This document shows, in pieces, positions 16,225 to 23,649 of a stretch of DNA of 64,000 bases (positions within the stretch are counted from its first letter, which is position 1; each line of letters begins with the position of its first letter). The position numbers and the translations under genes were made by a program. Under the pieces are notes generated by a model that was given only the letters and a program-made list of their open reading frames with translations, was not told the DNA's origin and did no database searches. The stretch comes from Nonomuraea africana (lineage in GTDB: Bacteria; Actinomycetota; Actinomycetes; Streptosporangiales; Streptosporangiaceae): positions 5,518,001 through 5,582,000 of the forward strand of contig NZ_JADBEF010000001.1 of assembly GCF_014873535.1 (NCBI RefSeq), given 5' to 3'.

Positions 16225-17214
16225 ATGAAGGACTTCATCGCAGGGCTGCCCAAGTGCGAGCTCCACCTGCACATCGAGGGGACCCTCGAGCCCGAGCTCA
16301 AGTTCGAGCTGGCCCAGCGCAACGGCATCGCGCTGCCGTACGCCACGGTCGAGGAGATGCGGGCCGCCTATGCCTTCGACGACCTGCCGTCCTTCCTCGG
16401 GGTCTATTACGAGGGCATGCGGGTGCTGCGCACCGAGCCCGACTTCTACGACCTGGCCATGGCCTACCTGCGCAAGGCCGCCTCGCAGAACGTCCGCTAC
16501 GCGGAGATCTTCTTCGACCCGCAGGCGCACACCTCGCGCGGCGTGCCGTTCGACGTGGTGATCCGCGGTCTGCGCAGGGCGCTCATGGACGCCCACACCC
16601 AGCTCGGCGTCCGCGCGCAGCTCATCATGTGCTTCCTGCGCGACTTCCAGGCCGAGTACGCCATGGCGACGCTGCTGGAGTCGCTGCCGTACAAGGAGTG
16701 GATCGTCGGCGTCGGACTCGACTCCGACGAGAAGGGCAACCCTCCGGCGAAGTTCGCCGCCGTGTACGAGCGGGCCAGGCAGGAGGGCTACCTGCTGACC
16801 ATGCACTGCGACGTCGACCAGGAGAACTCCGTCGAGCACATCCGCCAGTGCATCGAGGACATCCAGGTCAACAGGATCGACCACGGCGTGAACATCCTGG
16901 AGGACCCCGCCCTGGTGCAGCAGATCCTGGACAAGGGCATCGGCCTGACCTGCTGCCCGATCTCCAACTCCTACGTCACGGACTCGATGAAGGCCGAGGG
17001 GATCCGCAAGCTGCTCGACCTGGGGGTGCGGGTCACGATCAACTCCGACGACCCCGCTTACTTCCCCGGGTACGTCCAGGAGAACCTGGAGGCTCTGGAG
17101 CTTTCCCGGGAGGAACTGCTACAGGTCCAGCGCAACGCCTTCGAGATCACCTGGCTCCCCCGCCACCTGAAGGACGCCTACCTGGCCGAACTGGAGACCT
17201 ACGCCAAACAGTAA
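16225..17214 (+). CDS. adenosine-deaminase-fold deaminase, adenine type (adenine aminohydrolase)
   Basis: 329 residues with the metal site H14-x-H16 (ELHLHIEG), a His in MHCDVDQENS, and the zinc Asp in NSDDPAYF. VGLDSDEKGNPP and HCDVDQENSVEHIRQ resemble the adenine-specific (fungal Aah1-like) branch rather than adenosine deaminase, which has a different glycine-rich substrate loop. It converts adenine to hypoxanthine. It ends the permease operon, so the operon encodes uptake plus two unrelated deaminases. Confidence 0.87.
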   Translation: MKDFIAGLPKCELHLHIEGTLEPELKFELAQRNGIALPYATVEEMRAAYAFDDLPSFLGVYYEGMRVLRTEPDFYDLAMAYLRKAASQNVRYAEIFFDPQAHTSRGVPFDVVIRGLRRALMDAHTQLGVRAQLIMCFLRDFQAEYAMATLLESLPYKEWIVGVGLDSDEKGNPPAKFAAVYERARQEGYLLTMHCDVDQENSVEHIRQCIEDIQVNRIDHGVNILEDPALVQQILDKGIGLTCCPISNSYVTDSMKAEGIRKLLDLGVRVTINSDDPAYFPGYVQENLEALELSREELLQVQRNAFEITWLPRHLKDAYLAELETYAKQ

Positions 17215-17520
17215 ACCTCCAGAAACAGCAAGGCCCTCGCAGGGCGCTCCGCGCGTGAGGGTTCGGACAGCCCCGGTTGGGGGCTCGGCGCCCCCCACGC
17301 CCCCACAACGGCGCGGCCCTCGCCGTGGGGCGCTTCGCGCCTGAGAGCTCGGACTGTGTCCAGCGGGGGCACGCCCCCGCACCCCCCGGCGAGGGGGCCG
17401 CCCCCTCGCGCTCCCCGACGCTTGGCCGGTTCCGCACATTCACCAAAGATGAGGACTGCCCCATCCCGGCCCGCAAGACCACCTCTCGCGGAGCGCGTCT
17501 TCCCTCAAGCGCTGAATCCC
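17215..17520. other. non-coding region with imperfect duplication and terminator-like hairpins
   Basis: No gene is seen. A segment beginning GGCCCTCGC near 17232 (GCGCTCCGCGCGTGAGGGTTCGGAC) recurs near 17316 (GGCGCTTCGCGCCTGAGAGC, then TCGGAC) as a diverged direct repeat. Two tight hairpins follow: 17363-17370/17373-17380 and 17389-17397/17401-17409. They probably terminate the adenine operon before vapBC. Confidence 0.6.
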
Positions 17521-17526
17521 TTCCTG

Positions 17527-17565
17527 ATATACTAATTTCAATTCGTATATATGGGCGAGGTGAGG
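17527..17565 (+). promoter_or_regulatory. vapBC promoter/operator and RBS
   Basis: Inverted repeat ATATAC (17527-17532) / GTATAT (17545-17550) in a conspicuously AT-rich patch. TATACT at 17528-17533 is a good -10. GCGAGGTGAGG precedes the ATG. Autorepression by the VapBC complex through this repeat is the usual arrangement. Confidence 0.65.
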
Positions 17566-17567
17566 TC

Positions 17568-17792
17568 ATGACCAAGACCCTGATCGATCTTGACGACGAA
17601 GCGTTGGCCGAGGCCGCGAAGCTGCTCGGCACCTCGTCCAAGAAGGACACGGTCAACGCTGCCCTACGAGAGATCATCGATCGACGCAGACGGGCAGCGG
17701 CTGTGGCTCGTATGCGTGAGATGGTGGCCGAGGGGCAGATCGACTTCTCGGCTACAGAGAAGGGCGATGCCACGCATCAGGACGTCGCGTGA
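17568..17792 (+). CDS. vapB: VapB-type antitoxin
   Basis: 74 residues, MTKTLIDLDDEALAEAAKLL then SSKKDTVNAALREII, a ribbon-helix-helix DNA-binding fold with a C-terminal toxin-binding tail (REMVAEGQIDF). The ATG at 17568 is selected because a strong RBS precedes it and the protein then has the standard antitoxin length; the frame continues upstream without homology. The stop overlaps the toxin start as GTGA, the common antitoxin-toxin coupling. Confidence 0.92.
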   Translation: MTKTLIDLDDEALAEAAKLLGTSSKKDTVNAALREIIDRRRRAAAVARMREMVAEGQIDFSATEKGDATHQDVA

Positions 17793-18190
17793 CCGAACGC
17801 TATCTCGTAGACACCAGCGCCTTGGTCCGCTTCTATCGCGGCCAGGTCGGCGCCGAATGGGATCAGACTGTTTCCGCAGGACTGGTGGGCATCTGTGAGC
17901 CGATCAGGCAGGAATACCTCCGCGCCGCCGGCGGCCGTCCCGCCTTCTACGAGGCCGACAGCCTGCTTCAGGAGACCTTTCCGTACTTCGTCCTCCCTGA
18001 ATCGGCCTGGCATGAGACCGGCGAACTGCAGCGCGAGCTTGCCGACAAGGGATGGCACCAGTGCGTCTCTCCTGTCGATCTGCTGGTGGCGGTGACTGCT
18101 CGACACCACAAACTCACCGTGCTGCACGCGGACAACGACTTCGACACCATCTCCCGCCTCACCGGGCAGCCAGTTCGCTGGATCAGCTGA
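17789..18190 (+). CDS. vapC: VapC PIN-domain ribonuclease toxin
   Basis: 133 residues, GTG start. PIN acidic residues are visible: Asp in YLVDTSALVRF (metal site), Glu in CEPIRQEYLRA, Asp in SPVDLLVAVTA and the terminal acidic cluster HADNDFDTIS. Intact, so likely an active tRNA/rRNA-cleaving toxin neutralised by VapB. Located between purine genes and a convergent PucR gene; such modules are often gained horizontally. Confidence 0.93.
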   Translation: MTERYLVDTSALVRFYRGQVGAEWDQTVSAGLVGICEPIRQEYLRAAGGRPAFYEADSLLQETFPYFVLPESAWHETGELQRELADKGWHQCVSPVDLLVAVTARHHKLTVLHADNDFDTISRLTGQPVRWIS

Positions 18191-18334
18191 AAGCCGCGCC
18201 TCCGGTAACGCGGCTCAGCTCGCTCGCGCTCCCCGGCGCCTCACCCCGATCGTCTCCACCTGAGGCCGCCCAGCGCCCGCGTTCTGCTGCGACTGGGTAC
18301 GTTCACCGGGTCCTGACATAGGTTCTCGCGTGTG

Positions 18335-19849
18335 TCAGCGCATGCGGAGCGCCAGCAGGAAGTCCACCCGCTCGTCCCAGGAGTTCAGGGACCGCCCGGT
18401 CAGCTCCTCGATCCGTTTCAACCGGTACCGCAACGTGTTCACGTGCACGTGGAGCCGGTCCGCGGTCGCCGACCACGACCCCGACTCCTCCAGGAACGTC
18501 TCCAGCGTCTCCAGCAGCTCCGTCTGGTTCGTCGCGTCGTAGGCCTCCAGCCGTCCCAGCAGTCTCGACCTGAACGAGCGGCGCAGCGGGTCGGGGATGG
18601 CCGCCAGCAGCGTGCGGTGGGAGCTGACGTCGTCGCCCGTCACCACGCTGACCTTGCCGGTGCCGAGGGAGGCGAGGGAGCGGGCGTGCCTGGCCTCCTC
18701 GATCAGGCTGTTCAGCCCCGCCGGGCCGGTCGTCACGCTGCTGACGCCGAGCGAGATACGTTCCTCGCCGAGCCCCGCCTCCAGGATGCGGGCGCCCCTC
18801 ACCAGGTGCTCGGCCAGTTCGGCCGCGCTGTTCCCGGCCAGCGGAACCAGCGCGACCGCCTCACCAGCCGAAGGCGCAGACGCCGTCACGATGCCCGGCG
18901 CCAGGGGGCGCAGCAGTTCGTCCAGGACCGCGACGCTCACCTCGGGCCCGCCCGCCGTCAACGCCACGACGAGGAGCCCGTGCTCGGTCTCCACGTGCAG
19001 CGTGTGCAGGCGGGAGACCAGCCCGGGCAGGGCCGCGTCGCCCGACTCCAGCAGGTGCAGCAACTGGTCCAGGACGCGGCGCTCGATCCGCTGGGCCGCC
19101 TCCAGTCGCGAGCGTTCCAGCGCCACGAGAGCCGCCAGCTCGACGATGACGTCCTCGCTGTCGCCCTGCGCGCCTTCGCCCCGATAGGCGAGGAACCAGT
19201 TGGCGATCCGGTGCGGCACGCCCTTGCTGATCGGGAAGACCGACAGGTCGTCGACCATGCCGGGCAGGAAGCGCGCGGTGAGGAAGGTGTGGGCGAGCCT
19301 GGCTCTGGAGTCCTCGTCGAGCGGTTGCGAGCCGACGATCACCCTGCCCGTCGCCGACATCACCCAGCAGGGCACGTCGAGCTCGCCCGCGACCGTGTCC
19401 ACGAGCTTGGTGAGGCTGCCGCCGTCCACCAGAGTGCTTGCCAGGCGCCTGCGCCCGCCGTACGGCCGACGCGGGGTGGCGCCCAGCTCGGCGATCAGCG
19501 CGCGCAGCACGTGCTCGGTCACCTGGCTGAACGGCACGTCCACCGGCAGCGTCAGCAGCGGCAGCCCGGCGTGCGCGCAGACGTCGATGAGGTCGGTCGG
19601 CGGCACCTTCAGCGCGGTGCCGCAGACGAGCGCCGCCACGTCGCCGAGGCGGTCCACGAACCGCCTGGCGGAGCCGGCGCCGGTGTGCCAGGTCAGCTCG
19701 GTGAGCACCAGCTCTCCCGGCTTGACGAAGCGCGAGGGGTCGGGCAGGTCGGTGGTGGAGACGCCCCTCACCCTGCGGTCGAGCAGGTCGTGCCCGGTGA
19801 GCACCTTCAGCGCGAGGTGATCATCGTGGACGAGGTCCCTCAGCCGCAT
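18335..19849 (-). CDS. PucR-family transcriptional regulator
   Basis: 504 residues. An N-terminal PucR (purine catabolism) sensor domain starts at MRLRDLVHDDHLALKVLTG. A central CdaR/GGDEF-like region includes IERRVLDQLLHLLESGD. A C-terminal PucR-type helix-turn-helix is TADRLHVHVNTLRYRLKRIE. This ATG lies 10 nt inside the end of tenA, so it is the third gene of a GNAT-tenA-pucR operon. The family regulates purine, proline or amine use; the adenine operon 1.1 kb away is an attractive but unproven target. Confidence 0.9.
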   Translation of the reverse strand: MRLRDLVHDDHLALKVLTGHDLLDRRVRGVSTTDLPDPSRFVKPGELVLTELTWHTGAGSARRFVDRLGDVAALVCGTALKVPPTDLIDVCAHAGLPLLTLPVDVPFSQVTEHVLRALIAELGATPRRPYGGRRRLASTLVDGGSLTKLVDTVAGELDVPCWVMSATGRVIVGSQPLDEDSRARLAHTFLTARFLPGMVDDLSVFPISKGVPHRIANWFLAYRGEGAQGDSEDVIVELAALVALERSRLEAAQRIERRVLDQLLHLLESGDAALPGLVSRLHTLHVETEHGLLVVALTAGGPEVSVAVLDELLRPLAPGIVTASAPSAGEAVALVPLAGNSAAELAEHLVRGARILEAGLGEERISLGVSSVTTGPAGLNSLIEEARHARSLASLGTGKVSVVTGDDVSSHRTLLAAIPDPLRRSFRSRLLGRLEAYDATNQTELLETLETFLEESGSWSATADRLHVHVNTLRYRLKRIEELTGRSLNSWDERVDFLLALRMR

Positions 19850-20499
19850 GGCCAGCTCTCCTGGCGCCAGGCGGCGTCCCAGAACATCCACTCGTACCTG
19901 GCGGTCGTGACCGCGCGCTCCAGCAGCCGCTCGCGGTCCTCGGCGCTCAGGGAGAGGTCGTCGAGCAGGTCGAGGACGCCCGCGACGGTGTCCTGGTAGT
20001 CTTCGCCGCCGTAGGTCTCGATCCACCAGGCGTAGAGCGGGTCCGGCGACGACTCGGCCAGCAGCTTCTCCCCCACGCGCGCGTAGATCCAGTAGCACGG
20101 CACGATCGCGCCGAGAGCCTCGGGGAAGGTGCCGAGCGAGCAGGTCCGCACCAGGTAGGAGGCGTAGCCCACCGTGGTCGGGGCGGCGGGCGACTTCAGC
20201 GCCTCGGCCTCGTCGAGGCCGAACGCCGCCAGCAGCTCGACGACAAGGCTGTGCTCGACCTCGACGGTCCTGGCCGCGTCGGCGGCGAACCGGTGGACCG
20301 CCTGCGGGTGCGGCGACCTGGCGGCGCAGGCGGCCAGCGCGCGAGCGTAGTCGGGCAGGAAGTGCGCCTCCTGCATGACGTAGTGGCGGAAGGCCTCGCG
20401 CGGCAGCGAGCCGTCGGTCAGGCCCTCCAGGAAGGGATGGCGCAGGATCTGGCGATAGACCCCGTCCATCGCCCGCCACAGCTCGTCGCGAAACCTCAC
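19840..20499 (-). CDS. tenA: TenA-family protein (thiaminase II-like)
   Basis: 219 residues beginning MRFRDELWRAMDGVYRQIL at a GTG that overlaps the upstream stop as GTGA. All-helical TenA fold with Cys135 in IVPCYWIYARVGEK (the nucleophile of the TenA_C class) and a Glu203 in RYEWMFWDAAW. The first conserved acidic position, usually Asp in Q-D, is Glu44 (MQEAHFLPDY), a conservative change. It salvages aminopyrimidine from degraded thiamine. No TPP riboswitch is visible upstream, and no thi genes are nearby. Confidence 0.88.
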   Translation of the reverse strand: MRFRDELWRAMDGVYRQILRHPFLEGLTDGSLPREAFRHYVMQEAHFLPDYARALAACAARSPHPQAVHRFAADAARTVEVEHSLVVELLAAFGLDEAEALKSPAAPTTVGYASYLVRTCSLGTFPEALGAIVPCYWIYARVGEKLLAESSPDPLYAWWIETYGGEDYQDTVAGVLDLLDDLSLSAEDRERLLERAVTTARYEWMFWDAAWRQESWPCG

Positions 20500-20969
20500 A
20501 CTACGGGACGGTACATCACGATCCGTGGTGCTATTTCGAGGCCCAGCTCGCGTTCGTGCTGGACGATGGCCCGCAGCTCGGGACCGGGCTCCGCCATCGG
20601 CGCGAAGCCGTGCCTGACGTACCAGGGCGCGTTCCACGGCACGTCGCGGAAGGTCGTCAGCGTCACGCCGCCCGCGCCCACGGCCAGCGCGTGGTCGTAC
20701 ACCGCGGCCATCAGCCTGCCGCCGATGCCCTGGCGCATGCTGTCGGGGTGGACGGCCAGCTGGTCGAGGTGCACGTTGCCGTCGACCATGCTGATCATGG
20801 CGAACCCCTGACCCTCGACGAGCACCCTGCCGGGGTCGTCGCACTCCTCGATCATCGTCGTGCCCGGCGGGAAGACGATGCCGACCTGCGCGAACAGGCC
20901 GTCGGCGGCCCGCTCCACCTCGGCGAGCGCCGGCAGTTCGTCCTCACGGGCCCAACGGACCACCGACAC
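20496..20969 (-). CDS. GNAT-family N-acetyltransferase
   Basis: 157 residues from a GTG preceded by AGGCGGGGGC. Motif A is seen as VHLDQLAVHPDSMRQGIGGRL and motif B as GVTLTTFRDVPWNAPWYVRHGF, the pattern of small GNATs. It is first gene of the operon, and its TGA overlaps the tenA GTG by four bases. Substrate unknown; a link to thiamine or purine metabolism is only suggested by position. Confidence 0.85.
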   Translation of the reverse strand: MSVVRWAREDELPALAEVERAADGLFAQVGIVFPPGTTMIEECDDPGRVLVEGQGFAMISMVDGNVHLDQLAVHPDSMRQGIGGRLMAAVYDHALAVGAGGVTLTTFRDVPWNAPWYVRHGFAPMAEPGPELRAIVQHERELGLEIAPRIVMYRPVV

Positions 20970-21055
20970 GCCCCCGCCTTTCCGCTGCTCATCAGGTCTG
21001 GTACTAGTGTGATGATCGTGCGCCCGGCTGTGCGGAGCCGGAACCCTCTCCACAG

Positions 21056-21085
21056 AATGTGCCCATGCTCCGGCATGGGCACATT
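21056..21085 (-). terminator. dapB terminator hairpin
   Basis: Perfect 13-bp stem (21056-21068 with 21073-21085), loop TCCG, five bases beyond the dapB stop. TCTTT follows on the plus strand, but both flanking genes are on the minus strand, so it is read as the dapB terminator. Confidence 0.8.
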
Positions 21086-21089
21086 TCTT

Positions 21090-21827
21090 TCACAGGTCGA
21101 GCAGGCGCTCCAGGCCGACCGTGAGCCCAGGCAGTTCGGCCACCCTCCGCACGCCGAGCAGCACGCCCGGGGTGAAGGAGGCCCTGTTCATGGTGTCGTG
21201 CCTGATCGTGAGGATCTCGCCGTCGCCGCCGAGCAGCACCTCCTGGTGCGCGATCAGCCCTGCCAGCCGTACGGCGTGCACGTGCACCCCGTTGACGTCC
21301 GCGCCGCGAGCTCCCTCGAGCTCGGAGCTGGTCGCATCGGGCATCGCCGCCATCCCCGCCTTCGCGCGAGCCTCGGCCACCAGCTCCGCCGTACGGCGGG
21401 CGGTGCCGGAAGGGGCGTCGGCCTTGTTCGGGTGGTGCAGCTCGACGATCTCGACGGAGTCGAAGTACTTGGCGGCCTGCTGGGCGAAGTGCATCATCAG
21501 CACCGCCGCGATGCCGAAGTTCGGCGCGATCAGGCAGTTGGTGCCGGGGAAGCGCTCGAGCCAGCCACGCACCGTGGCCAGGCGCGCCTGGTCGAAGCCC
21601 GTGGTGCCGACCACCGGATGGATGCCGTGCGCGATGGCCCATTCGAGGTTGCGCATGACGACGTCGGGATGGGTGAAGTCGACGACCACCTGCGCGCCCT
21701 CGAGCGACTCGATGGGATCGTCCTTGTCGATCGCCGCCACCAGCTGGAGGTCGGCGGCCGCCTCGACGGCCTTGCACACCTCGACGCCGACCCGCCCGCG
21801 CGCCCCAAGCACACCTACTCTGATCAC
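21090..21827 (-). CDS. dapB: 4-hydroxy-tetrahydrodipicolinate reductase
   Basis: 245 residues, full length. Nucleotide-binding GVLGARGRVG at the N-terminus and the catalytic ELHHPNKADAPSGTA segment are intact. Second specific step of the diaminopimelate pathway after DapA. Start is GTG (MIRVGVLGARG). The ribosome-binding sequence GGTGGAGGGG abuts a hairpin in a three-unit repeat array (21832-21991), so translation may be structure-controlled. It is downstream of the M16 protease gene, the usual actinobacterial order, but the next usual genes (thyX, dapA, rnj) are displaced. Confidence 0.96.
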   Translation of the reverse strand: MIRVGVLGARGRVGVEVCKAVEAAADLQLVAAIDKDDPIESLEGAQVVVDFTHPDVVMRNLEWAIAHGIHPVVGTTGFDQARLATVRGWLERFPGTNCLIAPNFGIAAVLMMHFAQQAAKYFDSVEIVELHHPNKADAPSGTARRTAELVAEARAKAGMAAMPDATSSELEGARGADVNGVHVHAVRLAGLIAHQEVLLGGDGEILTIRHDTMNRASFTPGVLLGVRRVAELPGLTVGLERLLDL

Positions 21828-21831
21828 CCCT

Positions 21832-21991
21832 CCACCATAGCGGTGGTTCCTGCCCCTTCATGCTGTACGGCAGGCCGGCTCAACCCCACCACCTTTTCGG
21901 TGGATCCTGCCCCTTCATCCTGCTCAAGCCCACCACCTTTGCGGTGGTTCCTGTCCCTTCACCCTGTACGGCCGGCCGGCTCAAGCCCACC
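21832..21991 (-). repeat. three tandem hairpin repeats in the dapB leader
   Basis: Units 21832-21885, 21886-21929 and 21930-21986 plus the start of a fourth. Read on the minus strand, each has a hairpin CCACCGCTATGGTGG, CCACCGAAAAGGTGG or CCACCGCAAAGGTGG, preceded by GAAGGGRCAGGA. Two spacers contain a CCGTACAG block. The last hairpin ends in the dapB ribosome-binding site. The region up to 22197 shows no gene. Confidence 0.85.
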
Positions 21992-22197
21992 CGGGGCGCG
22001 GGCTGGCCTCCCTCCGGGGAGACGCTCCTCGAGCTCACCGGCTGACCACCGTGACGCGGCCCGTAAACCCCCGGCCACGCAGACCAGCACCAGGATGGAC
22101 CAGCCGGAAGCGCCTGAATGGTTGGCGAAGCCGCCACGCCGACGAGCCTGACGTGACGGCGGGAACCGGAGTCCCGCTGGAGCGGCGTGAAAGACGG

Positions 22198-22225
22198 ACG
22201 GCCACCGAGTGACCCCGGTGGCCGT
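22198..22225 (-). terminator. terminator after the pnp/M16 protease genes
   Basis: Perfect 10-bp stem ACGGCCACCG (22198-22207) / CGGTGGCCGT (22216-22225) with an 8-nt loop, about 50 nt past the protease stop. It implies that dapB has its own promoter between here and 21992. Confidence 0.7.
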
Positions 22226-22233
22226 TACGCCGC

Positions 22234-22274
22234 TGTGCCGTACAGGCTGGAAAGAGTTGTGCCGTACAGGATGG
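22234..22274. repeat. short direct repeat after the M16 protease stop
   Basis: TGTGCCGTACAGGCTGG at 22234-22250 recurs at 22258-22274 with one mismatch, ending one base from the protease stop codon. The GCCGTACAG core also occurs in the dapB leader repeats. Confidence 0.7.
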
Positions 22275-23585
22275 TCAGCTGATGGCGTGGGAGAAGTCCT
22301 TGTCCGCGTAGGGACCGATGACCGCCAGGGTCATCGGCCTGCTCAGGATGTCGCCCGCCACCGACGCGATCTCCTCGGGGGTGACCGTCTCGATGCGGGA
22401 GAGCACCTCGTCCACGGACATCAGCTCGTCATAGACCAGCTCGTTCTTGCCGATCCGCGACATGCGCGACCCGGTGTCCTCGAGCCCGAGCACGAGACCG
22501 CCGCGCATCTGACCCTTGCCGCGGGCGATCTCCTCCTCGGTGATGCCCTCGGAGACCACCCTCGCCACCTCGTCCCTGCAGATCTTCAGCACATCGTCGA
22601 TCTTCGAAGGCATGCAGCCGACGTAGATGCCGAACTGCCCGGTGTCGGCGTAGGCGGAGGTGTAGCTGTAGGCCGAGTAGGCCAGCCCGCGCTTCTCCCT
22701 GATCTCCTGGAACAGCCGGGAGGACATCCCGCCGCCCAGCGCCGCGTTCAGCACGCCGAGCGCGAACCTGCGGTCGTCCGTGCGGGCCATGCCGGTCGTG
22801 CCCAGCACGAGGTTGGCCTGCTCGGTGGGCCGGTCGACGACCCGGACCCCCGACCTGGTCTGCGCGCCGGGGCCGCTGGTGCGCGGCGGCGCGTTCTCCC
22901 TCGGCCCGGTGAGCGCGCCCGCCCGCTCGTACGCCCGCGCCACCAGCTCCACCACCTGCTCGTGCCGGATGTTGCCCGCGACGGAGACGACCGTGCGCGG
23001 CGGCTGGTAGTAGGCGCGGTAGTACTCGACGATCCGGTCGCGCTGCAGGGCGTTGATCGACTCGACCGTGCCCAGGATGGGCCTGCCGATCGGCGAGTCG
23101 CCGTACAGCTCGGCGGAGAACTGCTCGTGCACCACGTCCGACGGGTCGTCGTCGTGCATGGCGATCTCTTCGAGGATCACCCCGCGCTCGGACTCGACGT
23201 CCTCCTCGGTGATCAGCGACGAGGTGACCACGTCGGCCAGCACGTCGACGGCCAGCGGGAGGTCCTCGTCGAGCACCCGCGCGTAGTAGCAGGTGTACTC
23301 CTTGGCGGTGAAGGCGTTGATCTCACCGCCGATGCCCTCGATGGACGCCGAGATCTGCATGGCGTCACGCGTGGGCGTGCCCTTGAACAGCAGGTGCTCG
23401 AGGAAGTGGGTGGCCCCCGTGTGCTCGGGGGCCTCGTCACGCGAGCCGATGCCGACCCACATGCCGACCGCGACGGAACGCACGGTCGGCATGGTCTCGG
23501 TCACCACGCGCAGCCCACCGGGGAGGACGGTGCGCCTGACGACCCCGGCACCGTCCTTGCCGGGGTGCAGCGTGGTAGTTGTCAC
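22275..23585 (-). CDS. M16-family zinc metallopeptidase (processing-peptidase-like)
   Basis: 436 residues from GTG 23585 (AGGAGG seven bases before), giving MTTTTLHPGKDGAG; the frame is open further upstream but not conserved. The inverted zinc motif H60-F-L-E63-H64 lies in THFLEHLLFKGT, and the third ligand Glu in GVILEEIAMHDDDP. Two peptidase-M16 domains are present (second with SSRLFQEIREKRGLAYS). It follows pnp by 64 nt in the conserved rpsO-pnp-pepR-dapB order, so probably housekeeping protein turnover. Confidence 0.93.
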   Translation of the reverse strand: MTTTTLHPGKDGAGVVRRTVLPGGLRVVTETMPTVRSVAVGMWVGIGSRDEAPEHTGATHFLEHLLFKGTPTRDAMQISASIEGIGGEINAFTAKEYTCYYARVLDEDLPLAVDVLADVVTSSLITEEDVESERGVILEEIAMHDDDPSDVVHEQFSAELYGDSPIGRPILGTVESINALQRDRIVEYYRAYYQPPRTVVSVAGNIRHEQVVELVARAYERAGALTGPRENAPPRTSGPGAQTRSGVRVVDRPTEQANLVLGTTGMARTDDRRFALGVLNAALGGGMSSRLFQEIREKRGLAYSAYSYTSAYADTGQFGIYVGCMPSKIDDVLKICRDEVARVVSEGITEEEIARGKGQMRGGLVLGLEDTGSRMSRIGKNELVYDELMSVDEVLSRIETVTPEEIASVAGDILSRPMTLAVIGPYADKDFSHAIS

Positions 23586-23649
23586 GGGACCTCCTCCGTC
23601 GGCCCCGTGACGAACGTGCTGTGTTTGATGGCTCCCTCGCTCCGCTCGG

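Noticed and set aside
20970..21055. TPP riboswitch ahead of the tenA operon
   Set aside because: The 86-nt space lacks the conserved THI-box segments and strong pairing expected of a TPP riboswitch.
21056..21085. Hairpin followed by TCTTT as a plus-strand terminator
   Set aside because: No plus-strand gene ends nearby. The hairpin directly follows the minus-strand dapB stop and is better read as its terminator.
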